Positions 1 to 8,153 of a stretch of DNA of 64,000 nucleotides are shown piece after piece; position 1 is the stretch's first letter; each line of letters begins with the position of its first letter. The position numbers and the translations under genes are program-made. The DNA is taken from NCBI GenBank assembly GCA_963819785.1, contig CAWFXW010000016.1, positions 186,001 through 250,000 of the forward strand. Direction: 5' to 3'. Origin of the DNA: Palsa-504 sp963819785 (lineage in GTDB: Bacteria; Actinomycetota; Actinomycetes; Streptosporangiales; Streptosporangiaceae). The notes beneath the pieces were generated by a model. It saw only the letters and a list, made by a program, of their open reading frames with translations, made no database searches and was not told the DNA's origin.

Positions 1-673
1 TCAGCCCGTCCGCGCCGCTCCACAGCGCGGCGGGCGGATCGTACTCGCCGACCTCGGGCGGGACGGACGCGCCGAGCGGGATGTACGGCGGGTTACTGAC
101 CACGAGGTCAACGGTACCGTCGAGCTCGCGCAGCGCGTCGGCGAAGTCGCCCGCGTGCAGCATGACCCGCCCCGCGGTGTACGGGGCGCTCTCCACGTAC
201 CTGGTGATGTTGCGCTCGGCCCAGGCCCGGGCCAGCGGGTCGGCCTCGACCGCGTGCACCCGGGCCCGCGGCACCTCCTGGGCGATGGCCAGCGCGATGG
301 CGCCCGACCCGGTGCCGAGGTCGGCGACCACGGGCGCGGCGACGTCCATCTCCCCCAGCCGGTCGATGGCCCAGCCGGTCATCACCTCGGTCTCCGGCCG
401 GGGCACGAACACGCCCGGGCCGACCTCGAGCTCGAGGTAGCGGAAATGCGCCTGGCCGGTGATGTGCTGCAGCGGTTCGCGGGCGGCCCGGCGCGCGATA
501 TCGGACCAGAACCGCGCGTCGAACGCGGAGTCGGGCACGGTGTGCAGCTCGCCGCGCCGGACCCGGTGCACGCTGGCCGCGATCAGCTCGGCGTCGGTGC
601 GCGGCGATTCCACCCCGGCTTCGGCCAGCCGGGCCGCGGCCAGCGCCACCTCGTCAAGCAGCAGGCTCGTCAT
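1..673 (-). CDS. prmC: Release factor glutamine methyltransferase PrmC (HemK), 3' end cut by window edge
   Basis: SAM-dependent enzyme that methylates the Gln of the GGQ loop in RF1/RF2. The reading frame starts at the ATG at 673, inside the end of prfA (20-bp overlap), and runs off the window at base 1. The N-terminal helical domain is followed by the Rossmann methyltransferase core, with the SAM-binding stretch VADLGTGSGAIALAIA and the catalytic motif SNPPYIP (near bases 80-105), which defines N5-glutamine methyltransferases. The prfA-prmC order with translational overlap is the common bacterial arrangement. About 224 residues are visible; the extreme C-terminus is missing only because of the window. 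Confidence 0.95.
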   Translation of the reverse strand, partial: MTSLLLDEVALAAARLAEAGVESPRTDAELIAASVHRVRRGELHTVPDSAFDARFWSDIARRAAREPLQHITGQAHFRYLELEVGPGVFVPRPETEVMTGWAIDRLGEMDVAAPVVADLGTGSGAIALAIAQEVPRARVHAVEADPLARAWAERNITRYVESAPYTAGRVMLHAGDFADALRELDGTVDLVVSNPPYIPLGASVPPEVGEYDPPAALWSGADGL

Positions 674-1745
674 CGCCGGAGACCCCTGAAGTCCCGGAGT
701 CCAGCTTCGCGGCCAGGTCGGCGGCGGCCAGCGCGTCGATCACCGCGTCGAGGTCGCCGCCGATGACCTGGTCCAGGTTGTAGGCCTTGTAGCCCACCCG
801 GTGGTCGGAGATGCGGTTCTCCGGGAAGTTGTAGGTGCGGACCCGCTCGGACCGGTCCACGGTCCGGACCTGGCTGCGCCGCTCGGCGCTGGCCTTCGCC
901 TCGGCGTCGGCCTCGGCCTGGGCCAGCAGGCGGGCCCGCAGCACGCGCATGGCCTGCTCCTTGTTCTGCAGCTGGCTCTTCTCGTTCTGGCAGGACACGA
1001 CGATGCCGGTCGGCAGGTGGGTGATCCGCACCGCCGAGTCGGTGGTGTTCACGCTCTGGCCGCCCGGGCCGGAGGACCGGAACACGTCCACCTTCAGGTC
1101 GTTGTCGTTGATCTGCACCTCGACCGGCTCGGCCTCGGGGACGACGAGCACCCCGGCGGCGGAGGTGTGGATGCGGCCCTGGGACTCGGTCACCGGGACC
1201 CGCTGCACGCGGTGCACGCCGCCCTCGTACTTCAGCCGGGACCAGGCGCCATCGGCGCCCTTGCCCTTCACCGCGACGGTGGCGTCCTTGATGCCGCCCA
1301 GGCCCGTGATGGTGGAGTCCAGGATCTCGGTCTTCCAGCCGCGGCGTTCGGCGTACCGCTGGTACATCCGGAGCAGGTCGCTGGCGAACAGCGCGGACTC
1401 CTCGCCACCCTCCCCCGCCTTGACCTCCAGCAGGATGTCCCGCCCGTCGTTCGGGTCCTTGGGCACGAGCAGCCGGCGCAGCTCGGCCTCGAGCTCCTCA
1501 CGGCGCGCGGCGAACTGCACGGCCTCCTCGGCAAAGGCGGAGTCCTCGCGGGCCAGCTCGCGAGCGGCCTGCTCGTCCTGCTCCGTCTGCTGCCACTCCT
1601 GGTAGGCGTGCACGACCGGGGTCAGCTCGGCGTAGCGGCGGCCAATCGCGCGCGCCTTCTCCTGGTCGGAGTGGAGGGCCGGGTCGGCGAGCGCGTGCTC
1701 AAGTTCGGCATGCTCGCTGACCAGGTCCGCTAGCCGGTCAAACAC
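654..1745 (-). CDS. prfA: Peptide chain release factor 1
   Basis: Decodes UAG/UAA stop codons and triggers peptide release in the cytoplasm. The 363-residue length is normal for RF1. The GGQ catalytic loop is at residues 228-230 (SSGPGGQSVNTTDS). The codon-recognition tripeptide is PVT at 184-186, within HRVQRVPVTESQGRIHTSA; RF1 has PxT here where RF2 has SPF. The start is GTG at 1745. The likely ribosome-binding sequence AAAGG lies inside a short palindrome (GAAAGG-N-CCTTTC, bases 1748-1760). A terminator separates the gene from rpmE, so prfA-prmC probably has its own promoter. Confidence 0.97.
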   Translation of the reverse strand: MFDRLADLVSEHAELEHALADPALHSDQEKARAIGRRYAELTPVVHAYQEWQQTEQDEQAARELAREDSAFAEEAVQFAARREELEAELRRLLVPKDPNDGRDILLEVKAGEGGEESALFASDLLRMYQRYAERRGWKTEILDSTITGLGGIKDATVAVKGKGADGAWSRLKYEGGVHRVQRVPVTESQGRIHTSAAGVLVVPEAEPVEVQINDNDLKVDVFRSSGPGGQSVNTTDSAVRITHLPTGIVVSCQNEKSQLQNKEQAMRVLRARLLAQAEADAEAKASAERRSQVRTVDRSERVRTYNFPENRISDHRVGYKAYNLDQVIGGDLDAVIDALAAADLAAKLDSGTSGVSGDDEPAA

Positions 1746-1779
1746 GGAAAGGACCTTTCGTACTTAGCTATAGACGCGG

Positions 1780-1811
1780 CAAAGCCGGGGTCCGGGAAAC
1801 GGACCCCGGCT
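1780..1811 (-). terminator. Intrinsic terminator after rpmE
   Basis: A perfect 12-bp stem (AGCCGGGGTCCG with its complement, arms 1783-1794 and 1800-1811) has a 5-nt loop. Read on the minus strand it is followed by TTTGCC. It starts 9 bases after the rpmE stop codon and precedes prfA, so it should insulate the two genes. Confidence 0.8.
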
Positions 1812-1819
1812 CGGCGGGG

Positions 1820-2050
1820 CTACTTCTTGGTGGCCTGCTGGCCAGAGGTCTTGCCGAAGCGCTTCTCGAACCGCGCGACGCGACCGCCGGTGTCCAGGAT
1901 CTTCTGCTTGCCCGTGTAGAACGGGTGGCAGTTCGAGCAGACCTCGGCGCGGATGGTGCCGCCGGCAGCGGTGCTCCGGGTGGTGAACGTGCTCCCGCAG
2001 CTGCACGTCACCGTGGTGACGTGGTACTGGGGGTGGATGTCAGGCTTCAT
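1820..2050 (-). CDS. rpmE: 50S ribosomal protein L31, zinc-binding form
   Basis: Large-subunit ribosomal protein of 76 residues, starting MKPDIHPQYHVTTVTCSCGS. The zinc ligands are visible as the CSC pair near residue 17 and the VCSNCHPFYTG pair near residue 39, so this is the C+ (zinc-containing) paralogue, which in actinobacteria is replaced by a zinc-free copy during zinc starvation. I chose the ATG at 2050 over an upstream TTG at 2056 because GGAG sits 7 bases before it. It lies between rho and prfA on the same strand and is followed by a strong hairpin. Confidence 0.95.
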   Translation of the reverse strand: MKPDIHPQYHVTTVTCSCGSTFTTRSTAAGGTIRAEVCSNCHPFYTGKQKILDTGGRVARFEKRFGKTSGQQATKK

Positions 2051-2184
2051 GGACAAACTCCTGCCTTCGGCGGTCGCCGGGTCGCTCTAGCTTTAGTGCC
2101 AGCAGAGCGTGAACCGGTACCGCATGGTTGCGGCTTTCTAGTGTGCCAGGTCGTGAAACCAATTTCCCCGGCCTGGAATTCCCG

Positions 2185-4251
2185 TCAGGAGCCGAGCGTG
2201 GTCTTCTGGACCTGGAGCAGGAACTCGGCGTTGCTCTTGGTCTTGCGCATCTGCTCCATGAGCAGCTCCAGGGCCTGCTGGGGCTCCAGGGCGTGCAGCA
2301 CCCGGCGCAGTTGCCAGACGATCTTGAGCTCCTCGGGGGCGAGCAGGATCTCTTCCTTGCGGGTGCTCGACGCGTCCACGTCGACCGCGGGGAAGAGCCG
2401 CTTCTCGGCGAGCTCACGGCGCAGCCGCAGCTCCATGTTGCCGGTGCCCTTGAACTCCTCGAAGATCACCTCGTCCATCCGCGAGCCGGTCTCGATCAGC
2501 GCCGCGGCCAGGATGGTCAGCGAGCCGCCGTTCTCGATGTTGCGCGCCGCGCCGAAGAACCGCTTGGGCGGGTACAGCGCGGTGGAGTCCACGCCACCGG
2601 ACAGGATCCGGCCGCTGGCGGGCGCCGAGTTGTTGTAGGCACGGCCCAGCCGGGTGATGTTGTCGAGCAGGATGACCACGTCGTGGCCCATCTCCACCAG
2701 GCGCTTGGCGCGCTCGATGGCCAGCTCGGCCACGGTGGTGTGGTCGTCGGCGGGGTGGTCGAAGGTCGAGTGGATGACCTCGCCCTTGACCGTGCGCTGC
2801 ATGTCGGTGACCTCTTCGGGCCGCTCGTCGACCAGCACGACCATGAGGTGGCACTCGGGGTTGTTCTTGGTGATCGCGTTCGCGATGGCCTGCAGGATCG
2901 TGGTCTTGCCCGCCTTGGGCGGGGACACGATCAGGCCGCGCTGGCCCTTGCCGATCGGGCAGATCAGGTCGATGATCCGGGTGATCATGTTGCCCGGGTC
3001 GGTCTCCAGGCGCAGCCGGTCCTGCGGGTACAGCGGCACCAGCTTGGCGAAGTCGGGACGGGCCGCGGAGCGCTCCGGGTCCAGGCCGTTGACCTTGTCC
3101 AGCCGGACCAGCGCGTTGAACTTCTCCCGGCGCTCGCCGTCGCGGGGCTGGCGGACCGCGCCCTCGATGACGTCGCCCTTGCGCAGGCCGTGCTTGCGCA
3201 CCTGCGACAGGGAGACGTAGACGTCGTTCGGCCCGGGCAGGTAGCCGGTGGTCCGGACGAACGCGTAACCCTGGCTCTCCAGCACGTCCAGGATGCCGGC
3301 GATCGGGATGAGCACGTCATCCTCGGCGATCACGGGCTCGGGGTCGCTCTGCCGGTCGCGGCGCCGGTTCCGGTTCCGGAACCGGTCGCGGCTGCGGCCA
3401 CGGCCGCGGTCCCCGTCGTCGTCGAACTGGCCGCCGCCGGGACCGCGGGCCGCGCCGGCCGGCTCGCGGCGGTCGCCGCCCTGGTCGCGCCCGTCGCGGC
3501 CCTGGTCGCGCCCCTGGGTGCCGTGGTCGCGGCTCTGCTCACGGTTCTGATCCCGGCCGCCCTGATCGCGGCCCTGCTCACGAGGCCCCTGGTCGCGGGT
3601 GCCCTGCTCACGGCCGCTCTGGTCGCGGCTCTGCTCGCGGGTGCCCTGGGCGCGGGTGCGGGTCGGCTGGCCGTTCCGGCGGCGGCGGTCGCCGCGCTCG
3701 GTGTCGCCCTGCGGAGCGTCGGTGGCCGTGCCCGCGGCGGGTCCCGCGCCATCCTGGGCCACGCTGCTGCGGCGGGCGGTCGAGTCGGCTTCCTCGTAGA
3801 AGCTGAGCTGCTGCTGGGCGGCACCGTCGGCACCGATCCCGCCGCGGGTTCCGGGGTCCCCGTTGCCCAGGCCGGACTGCGCGCCCGCGCCGATGCCCGG
3901 CTGCGAGTGTGTGGCTGAATCCATGCCGTCCTGCTTCTCCGGGCGGGCCGCGCCGGCTCCCGCGGACGCGGCACGCTGGTTCGAACGCTGCCTACCGACA
4001 CCGGCCTCCTGGCGGGGGCCTCCGACCTGACGCGCCTCGATCGCCTCAATGAGCTGGCTCTTACGCATCCGGCCGGCGCCGGGGATGGCGAGGGTCTGCG
4101 CGATGCGCTGCAACTCGGGCATGAGCATCGAGGAAAGGCCGGTACCTCCGCGACTGCGCGACTTGGACGTCGATGCCGTCGCTCCTGCGGCCGCGGGGGC
4201 ATCCTCAGACACGGATGGCGCGCCGCTGAGGATTTCGGTTGTGTCGCTCAC
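2185..4251 (-). CDS. rho: Transcription termination factor Rho with large arginine-rich N-terminal insert
   Basis: Hexameric RNA-dependent ATPase that ends transcription. Domains in order: N-terminal SAP-like Rho_N helices (STSKSRSRGGTGLSSMLMPEL region), about 230 residues of low-complexity Arg/Gly/Asp/Gln sequence with repeats such as REQGTRDQGPREQG, the cold-shock RNA-binding domain (AGILDVLESQGYAFVRTTGY), then the RecA core with Walker A PPKAGKTT, Walker B VVILLDNITRLGRAYN and EEFKGTGNMELRL. It is about 270 residues longer than E. coli Rho, as is usual in high-GC actinobacteria. The start is GTG at 4251, because GGAAGGA lies 6 bases upstream; an ATG at 4266 would place that SD inside the gene. 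Confidence 0.96.
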   Translation of the reverse strand: MSDTTEILSGAPSVSEDAPAAAGATASTSKSRSRGGTGLSSMLMPELQRIAQTLAIPGAGRMRKSQLIEAIEARQVGGPRQEAGVGRQRSNQRAASAGAGAARPEKQDGMDSATHSQPGIGAGAQSGLGNGDPGTRGGIGADGAAQQQLSFYEEADSTARRSSVAQDGAGPAAGTATDAPQGDTERGDRRRRNGQPTRTRAQGTREQSRDQSGREQGTRDQGPREQGRDQGGRDQNREQSRDHGTQGRDQGRDGRDQGGDRREPAGAARGPGGGQFDDDGDRGRGRSRDRFRNRNRRRDRQSDPEPVIAEDDVLIPIAGILDVLESQGYAFVRTTGYLPGPNDVYVSLSQVRKHGLRKGDVIEGAVRQPRDGERREKFNALVRLDKVNGLDPERSAARPDFAKLVPLYPQDRLRLETDPGNMITRIIDLICPIGKGQRGLIVSPPKAGKTTILQAIANAITKNNPECHLMVVLVDERPEEVTDMQRTVKGEVIHSTFDHPADDHTTVAELAIERAKRLVEMGHDVVILLDNITRLGRAYNNSAPASGRILSGGVDSTALYPPKRFFGAARNIENGGSLTILAAALIETGSRMDEVIFEEFKGTGNMELRLRRELAEKRLFPAVDVDASSTRKEEILLAPEELKIVWQLRRVLHALEPQQALELLMEQMRKTKSNAEFLLQVQKTTLGS

Positions 4252-4753
4252 TAATGGTCCTTCCATGATTTTTCGGCCGCCTGGGTGAACCCGCTAGGCC
4301 CGTCGACCCTGTGCAACGGCATCGGGGTCAGGTCGATGCGCGCTGCTTTTATATGCCGCCAGATTCCGCAATCGCCAGGGAGATGAGTCGGAAAGCGCCC
4401 GGACGGCCGGGCCGCCCGCACCCTTCGTACCGGGGAGAGAGCGAGGCACCCTGCGCCAAAGACCTCGGGTACGGCAACAATACCGTCCCATAGGAGTTTT
4501 CCGGCTAGCGCCCGGTTTGCCGACGAGCACCCAAATCCAGAGCGGGGCACCCGGTGCGCCACTAAGCCTAACACCACGAGGACTCACGGCATTCCTTCGC
4601 AGCCATCCGTGTCGCGCGGAAGAGGAGGCAACGGACCCACGAGGCTCGCCAGCAGCACCGGGGATCCGGCACGTTCAGTTCCAGGTGGTGGTGAAGAGGC
4701 CTGGCGCTGCCGCCGCATGCCCGGTCGGACGGATTGGCCGCTCTGCTCCCGCG
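4252..4753. other. Intergenic leader between thrB and rho
   Basis: About 500 bases without a convincing gene. It should hold the rho promoter and long untranslated leader (minus strand). It includes an A/T-rich patch around 4340-4360 and another around 4470-4500. No hairpin with a U-tract stands out after thrB. The short ORFs on both strands have no family resemblance. Actinobacterial rho genes often have long, autoregulated leaders, but I cannot assign a promoter with confidence. Confidence 0.5.
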
Positions 4754-5725
4754 TCAGCAGCCCGGCTGGGACTCCGGGCGCAGGACACGCGCACCTTGCC
4801 GCTCGACGTCTAGCGAGCTTATGTGCCATGCAATACCCGTTTCTCTCACGATTGAACCCAGGCTGTCCAGGTCGTGACGATAATCCGAACCGCCCCGGGC
4901 GCCGAGGAAGACCAGCACCGAGGGACCCGCCCCCGAGACCACGGCGGGCAGGCCCGCGGACCGCAGGCCACGGACCAGCGCGTGCGTGGCGGACATGGCG
5001 CTGGCCCGGTAGTCCTGGTGCAGAAGATCCTGGGTCGCGGCCAGCAGGACGTCCGGGCCGGCGCCGGGCCAGGTCAGCGCGGCAACCAGCAGGGCGCTCC
5101 GCCCGGCGTTGGCCGCCGCGTCCTGGTGCGGGACCACGCCGGGCAGCAGGCCCCGGGCCACATCGGTGCGCACCGGCGCGGGCGCGACGCACACCACGGG
5201 AGTGACCGAGGCCAGCGGTTCGAGGCGGACCATGTGCGGGCCGTCCGGCTCGGTCCAGGCGATGGTCAGCCCGCCGCCCAGGCACGCGGCCACGTTGTCC
5301 GGGTGCCCCTCGAACTCGCAGGCCAGCGGGAGCAGCGCCGCGTCGGGCAGCTTTCCCGAGTCGGACAGCTTTCCCGACCCGGACAGGGCCTGCGCGGCGA
5401 GCAGGCCGGCCACCACCGCGGCCGCCGAGGAGCCCAGGCCCCGGCCGTGCGGGATCCGGTTCACGCAGCGCAGCCCGAGGCCGGGCGGCTGGCCGCCGGT
5501 GACGGCGAACGCCGCGCGCATGGCCCGGACGACCAGGTGCTCCTCGCCCGCGCCGGCCAGGTCCTCGCCCTCGCCGGAGATCTCGATCGACAGCCCGGAC
5601 GGCAGGATCCGCGCCTCCACCTCGTCGTACAGCGTCAGCGCCAGCCCGAGCGCGTCGAACCCGGGGCCGAGGTTGGCGCTGGTCGCGGGGACCAGCACCC
5701 GGACCGCGCCGTCTGACCAGCCCAC
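4754..5725 (-). CDS. thrB: Homoserine kinase
   Basis: ATP-dependent phosphorylation of homoserine, the step before threonine synthase. GHMP-kinase fold: the N-terminal PATSANLGPGFDALGLAL and the ATP loop PHGRGLGSSAAAVVAGLLAA are clear, and the C-terminal SGAGPSVLVF motif is present. At 323 residues it has the usual length. The GTG start at 5725 overlaps the thrC stop by one base (TAGTG), implying coupled translation. An 18-bp tandem duplication near 5344-5385 gives the in-frame repeat SGKLSDSGKLPD in a surface loop. The gene ends the lysA-hom-thrC-thrB operon. Confidence 0.95.
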   Translation of the reverse strand: MGWSDGAVRVLVPATSANLGPGFDALGLALTLYDEVEARILPSGLSIEISGEGEDLAGAGEEHLVVRAMRAAFAVTGGQPPGLGLRCVNRIPHGRGLGSSAAAVVAGLLAAQALSGSGKLSDSGKLPDAALLPLACEFEGHPDNVAACLGGGLTIAWTEPDGPHMVRLEPLASVTPVVCVAPAPVRTDVARGLLPGVVPHQDAAANAGRSALLVAALTWPGAGPDVLLAATQDLLHQDYRASAMSATHALVRGLRSAGLPAVVSGAGPSVLVFLGARGGSDYRHDLDSLGSIVRETGIAWHISSLDVERQGARVLRPESQPGC

Positions 5726-6810
5726 TAAGCCAGGCCGAGGGCGACGGCGGCGGCGCCCGGGTCGGCGGAGATGGTGGCCGGGGACGGGGCGCCGGACAGG
5801 GCCCAGTCCGGGTCCTTCAGGCCGTTCCCGGTGATGGTGCAGACGACCCGCGAGCCGGGCGGGATCTGCCCGCTGGCGCTGGCCTTCAGCAGGCCGGCCA
5901 CGCTGGCCGAGGAGGCCAGCTCGCCGAACACCGCTTCCCGGGTGGCCAGCAGCCGGTAGGCGGCCAGGATCTCCCGGTCGGTCACCGAGTCGATCTGGCC
6001 GCCGGACTCGTCGCGGGCCGCCTCGGCCTGGCGCCAGGAGGCCGGGTTGCCGATCCGGATCGCGGTCGCGATCGTCTGCGGCTGCAGCACCGGCTCGCCG
6101 GTCACGATCGGCGCGGCACCGCTGGCCTGGAACCCGAACATCCGGGGCGCACGGGTCGCGAGGCCCTCGCGCTGGTACTCGGTGTAGCCCATCCAGTAGG
6201 CGGTGATGTTGCCGGCGTTGCCGACCGGCAGGCAGTGCACGTCCGGGGCGTCGCCGAGGTCGTCGACGATCTCGAACGCGGCGGTCTTCTGGCCCTGGAT
6301 CCGGTCCGGGTTGACCGAGTTGACCAGGGCCACGGGGAACTGGGCGGCCAGCTTCCTGGCCAGCTCCAGGCAGTCGTCGAACGAGCCGTCCACCTGCAGC
6401 AGCCGCGCGCCGTGCACCAGCGCCTGGGCCAGCTTGCCGATGGCGATCTTGCCGCGGGGCACGAGCACCGCGCAGGTCAGCCCGGCCCGGGCCGCGTAGG
6501 CGGCGGCGCTGGCGCTGGTGTTTCCCGTCGATGCGCAGATCACCGCCTTGGCCCCGGTCCCGGCGGCGACGCTGATGGCCACCGTCATGCCCCGGTCCTT
6601 GAACGACCCGGTCGGGTTGCCCCCCTCGACCTTGAGGTAGACCTCGCAGCCGGTCCGGGCGGACAGCACCGGCGCGGGCAGCAGCGGCGTGCCGCCCTCG
6701 CGCAGGGTGATCACCGGCGTGGCGTCGGTGACGGGCAGCCGGTCCCGGTATTCGGCGATCACGCCGCGCCATTGCTGGCGGGCGTGGGCCAGGGTGTGCT
6801 GGGTTATCAC
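5725..6810 (-). CDS. thrC: Threonine synthase
   Basis: PLP enzyme converting O-phosphohomoserine to threonine. It has 361 residues, the compact bacterial type. The PLP lysine is K71 in GGNPTGSFKDRGM, and a phosphate-binding Ser/Gly stretch appears later (LPVGNAGNITAYW). The start codon is GTG at 6810, overlapping the hom stop by 4 bases (GTGA), so translation is coupled to hom and then to thrB. Confidence 0.96.
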   Translation of the reverse strand: MITQHTLAHARQQWRGVIAEYRDRLPVTDATPVITLREGGTPLLPAPVLSARTGCEVYLKVEGGNPTGSFKDRGMTVAISVAAGTGAKAVICASTGNTSASAAAYAARAGLTCAVLVPRGKIAIGKLAQALVHGARLLQVDGSFDDCLELARKLAAQFPVALVNSVNPDRIQGQKTAAFEIVDDLGDAPDVHCLPVGNAGNITAYWMGYTEYQREGLATRAPRMFGFQASGAAPIVTGEPVLQPQTIATAIRIGNPASWRQAEAARDESGGQIDSVTDREILAAYRLLATREAVFGELASSASVAGLLKASASGQIPPGSRVVCTITGNGLKDPDWALSGAPSPATISADPGAAAVALGLA

Positions 6811-8153
6811 TCTTCTTCCCCCTCCACCCGCATGACGCTGGCCACGGCACGCACCACGGACAGCGCCTCCAGGTCGCGCACGGTCGCGGCCAGGGCCGCG
6901 TCCCGCGCCGTGTGGGTGACGATGACCAGCTGGGCCTCCTGGCCCCGGCTGGCCTGGCGGACGGCCTCGATCGACACGTCGTGCCTGGCGAACGCCTCGG
7001 CCACCGGGGCCAGCACGCCGGGCCGGTCGTCCACGTCGAGCGAGACGTGGTAGCGGGTGAGCGTCTCCCCCATCGGCATGACCGGCAGCCCGGCGTAGGT
7101 GGACGCGTCCGGGCCGCGCGTGCCGCCCAGCCGGTTCCTGGCCACCGCGACGATGTCGCCGAGGACGGCACTCGCGGTGGGCGTTCCGCCCGCGCCCGCG
7201 CCGTAGAACATCAGCCGGCCCGCCGACTCGGCCTCGACGAACACCGCGTTGTAGGCCTCGGCCACCGCGGCCAGCGGGTGCGAGCGCGGGATCATCGCGG
7301 GATGCACGCGGACCGAGATGCCCTGCCCAGTTCCGGCCTGTTCATTTCCGGCCCAGCGCTCGCAGATGGCCAGCAGCTTGACCACCCGGCCCAGCGCCCG
7401 GGCGCTGCCGATGTCGGCCGCGGTGACCTCGGTGATGCCCTCGCGGTGCACGTCGGCCGCGGTCACCGGGGTGTGGAAGGCCAGGCTGGCCAGGATGGCG
7501 GCCTTGGCGGCCGCGTCGAAGCCCTCGACGTCCGCGGTCGGGTCGGCCTCGGCGTAGCCCAGGGCCTGGGCCTCCTCCAGCGACTCGGCGAAGCCGGCCC
7601 CGGAGGAGTCCATCCGGTCCAGGATGAAGTTGGTGGTGCCGTTGACGATGCCGAGCACCCGGTGCACGGTGTCCCCGGCCAGCGACTCGCGCAGCGGGCG
7701 CAGCAGCGGGATGGCCCCGGCCACCGAGGCCTCGTAGTACAGGTCGGCGCCGAACTCGCGGGCCGCGCCGTGGATCTCCGCGCCGTCCTCGGCGAGCAGA
7801 GCCTTGTTCGCGGTCACCACCGGCGTGCCGTTCTTCAGCGCGGCCAGCAGCAGCGAGCGGGCCGGCTCGATGCCGCCGATCACCTCGACCACGATGTCCA
7901 CGTCCGGCCGGGTGACCAGCGCGTGCGCGTCCGCGGTGAGCAGCGCCCGGTCGATGCCCGCGGCCCGCGGGTGGCCGACCCGGCGCACCGCGATGCCGGC
8001 CAGCTCGAGCCGGGCCCCGATCCGCAGGGCCAGGTCGCCGGCCTGCTCGGTGAGCAGCCGGGCCACCTCGGAGCCGACCACCCCGCAGCCGAGCAGGGCC
8101 ACCTTGAGGGTGGGGTCGTGGCTGCCGAGCGGGGCAGGCGGGTTTCCCATCAT
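6807..8153 (-). CDS. hom: Homoserine dehydrogenase with C-terminal ACT domain
   Basis: Reduces aspartate semialdehyde to homoserine with NAD(P)H. The N-terminal Rossmann loop LLGCGVVGSEVARLL is followed by the catalytic domain (VANKALLAEDGAEI; GIVNGTTNFILDRM; YAEADPTADVEGFDAAAK). A C-terminal ACT domain (YHVSLDVDDRPGVLAPVAEA) should give threonine feedback inhibition. The length of 448 residues is typical of the ACT-containing form. ATGATG at 8153/8150 overlaps the lysA stop; I use the first ATG. Confidence 0.96.
   Translation of the reverse strand: MMGNPPAPLGSHDPTLKVALLGCGVVGSEVARLLTEQAGDLALRIGARLELAGIAVRRVGHPRAAGIDRALLTADAHALVTRPDVDIVVEVIGGIEPARSLLLAALKNGTPVVTANKALLAEDGAEIHGAAREFGADLYYEASVAGAIPLLRPLRESLAGDTVHRVLGIVNGTTNFILDRMDSSGAGFAESLEEAQALGYAEADPTADVEGFDAAAKAAILASLAFHTPVTAADVHREGITEVTAADIGSARALGRVVKLLAICERWAGNEQAGTGQGISVRVHPAMIPRSHPLAAVAEAYNAVFVEAESAGRLMFYGAGAGGTPTASAVLGDIVAVARNRLGGTRGPDASTYAGLPVMPMGETLTRYHVSLDVDDRPGVLAPVAEAFARHDVSIEAVRQASRGQEAQLVIVTHTARDAALAATVRDLEALSVVRAVASVMRVEGEEE

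Noticed and set aside
2128..3918. 596-codon plus-strand frame opposite rho
   Set aside because: Antisense to the Rho core and its repeat insert; no domain.
4252..5725. Threonine attenuator or T-box near thrB/thrC
   Set aside because: Genes are coupled without leader sequence; no T-box (specifier plus TGGNACC) or leader peptide rich in Thr was seen.
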